Of a DNA stretch of 64,000 bases, positions 63,692 to 64,000 are shown piece after piece. The DNA is taken from NCBI GenBank assembly GCA_965250275.1, contig OZ252297.1, positions 248,001 through 312,000 of the forward strand. Reading direction: 5' to 3'. The notes beneath the pieces were generated by a model. The model worked only from the letters and a program-made list of their open reading frames with translations. It searched no databases and was not told the origin of the DNA. Each line of letters begins with the position of its first letter. Position 1 is the stretch's first letter. Both the position numbers and the translations under genes were made by a program. The stretch is from G965250275 sp965250275 (GTDB lineage: Bacteria > Pseudomonadota > Alphaproteobacteria > Rhodobacterales > Rhodobacteraceae).

Positions 63692-64000
63692 ATGCAGAGC
63701 ACCGCCATCAATGGTGACGTAACGCCGGGTTTTGAGCCTGTTCGCGTTGCATTTGCAGAGAATTTCTTGGAGCGCGGCGAACTCGGTGCGTCCGTTTGCC
63801 TTATCGTTGATGGCCAGACGGTTGTCGATCTGTGGGGCGGCCTGACGACCCCGGACGGTCCCGCGTGGCAGTCCGATACCGTGCATGTCGTGTTTTCCTG
63901 CACCAAACCTGCAACGGCCCTGTGTGCGCATGTGCTGGCGGCGCGCGGCACGTTGGATCTGGACGCACCGCTGCGCGCGATCTGGCCCGAACTGCGCGCC
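63692..64000 (+). CDS. serine hydrolase, beta-lactamase/EstB class (N-terminal part)
   Basis: The first 103 codons are present; the gene runs off the right edge. It starts MQSTAINGDVTPGFEPVRVA at the ATG 63692, with an in-frame stop just upstream. GASVCLIVDGQTVVDLWGG near residues 32-50 and the S-x-x-K nucleophile motif SCTK at 69-72 are those of class C beta-lactamase-fold esterases and peptidases. Beside a Baeyer-Villiger monooxygenase it may hydrolyse the ester or lactone formed (inference). Beta-lactam resistance is not implied. The Tyr and KTG-box motifs are outside the window. Confidence 0.82.
   Translation, partial: MQSTAINGDVTPGFEPVRVAFAENFLERGELGASVCLIVDGQTVVDLWGGLTTPDGPAWQSDTVHVVFSCTKPATALCAHVLAARGTLDLDAPLRAIWPELRA

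Noticed and set aside
63692..64000. Antibiotic-resistance beta-lactamase
   Set aside because: The SxxK motif and catabolic context suit an EstB-like esterase; only the N-terminus is visible and no resistance claim is supportable.

Overview
The window is a gene-dense chromosomal segment of an alphaproteobacterium, most likely a marine member of the Rhodobacteraceae (Roseobacter group). This rests on the RegB/SenC/RegA redox cluster beside ahcY, the HemJ-Rho-MnmE-MnmG-RsmG-ParA-ParB block facing Maf-AroE-CoaE-DnaQ-SecB, an alphaproteobacterial AddAB nuclease, a Mic60-type protein between hemD and hemY, and HAPMO-like catabolism at the right edge. No rRNA, tRNA, CRISPR array, prophage or intact insertion sequence was recognised. 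Genes are tightly packed with many 4-base start/stop overlaps. GTG and TTG starts are common and were chosen from Shine-Dalgarno spacing.

Layout. 1-5 kb: hslO (cut by the edge), a Nudix hydrolase, a REC-PP2C phosphatase divergent from an HPt protein, ilvA and argG. 5-10.7 kb: a sulfotransferase-like protein with a class IV aminotransferase, exported MsrA, a PfkB kinase and malic enzyme. 10.8-17.7 kb: mutS, the hrcA-grpE heat-shock pair, then rph-rdgB-hemW. 17.7-25.0 kb (minus strand): hemJ, rho, mnmE, mnmG, rsmG, parA, parB. Two perfect 16-bp parS palindromes lie in this block, one over the mnmG start codon and one inside rsmG. 25.04-25.44 kb: an AT-rich gene-free gap from which both flanking gene sets are transcribed outward; it is the best candidate for the chromosome origin. 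25.4-31.6 kb: maf-aroE-coaE-dnaQ, then secB and fxsA on the other strand, then timA-mltA-smr.

31.5-37.8 kb: an MFS transporter, an alpha/beta hydrolase, hslU, a second MFS transporter on the opposite strand, hslV and trxA. hslU and hslV are normally adjacent but are separated here. 37.8-46.3 kb: tsaE-amgK-murU-addB-addA, one long overlapping minus-strand operon combining tRNA modification, peptidoglycan recycling and double-strand-break repair. 46.3-52.9 kb: a PAS protein without a kinase domain, regB divergent from senC-regA, an HD hydrolase and ahcY, which ends in a strong intrinsic terminator. 53.2-59.5 kb: an EVE protein, gpsA-tsaD, and hemD followed by mic60 (with an 18-unit hexanucleotide repeat) and hemY (with a LapB-type zinc ribbon). 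59.8-64 kb: an acyl-CoA ligase and a HAPMO-like Baeyer-Villiger monooxygenase, divergent from a serine hydrolase of the beta-lactamase/EstB class that is cut by the edge. This last group looks like a ketone or ester catabolic module.

Most of the window is conserved core. The points most worth a second look are the origin/parS layout, the Mic60-HemY locus, the split hslV/hslU, the class IV aminotransferase with a substituted cofactor glutamate, and the monooxygenase-esterase module with its palindromic operator candidate.
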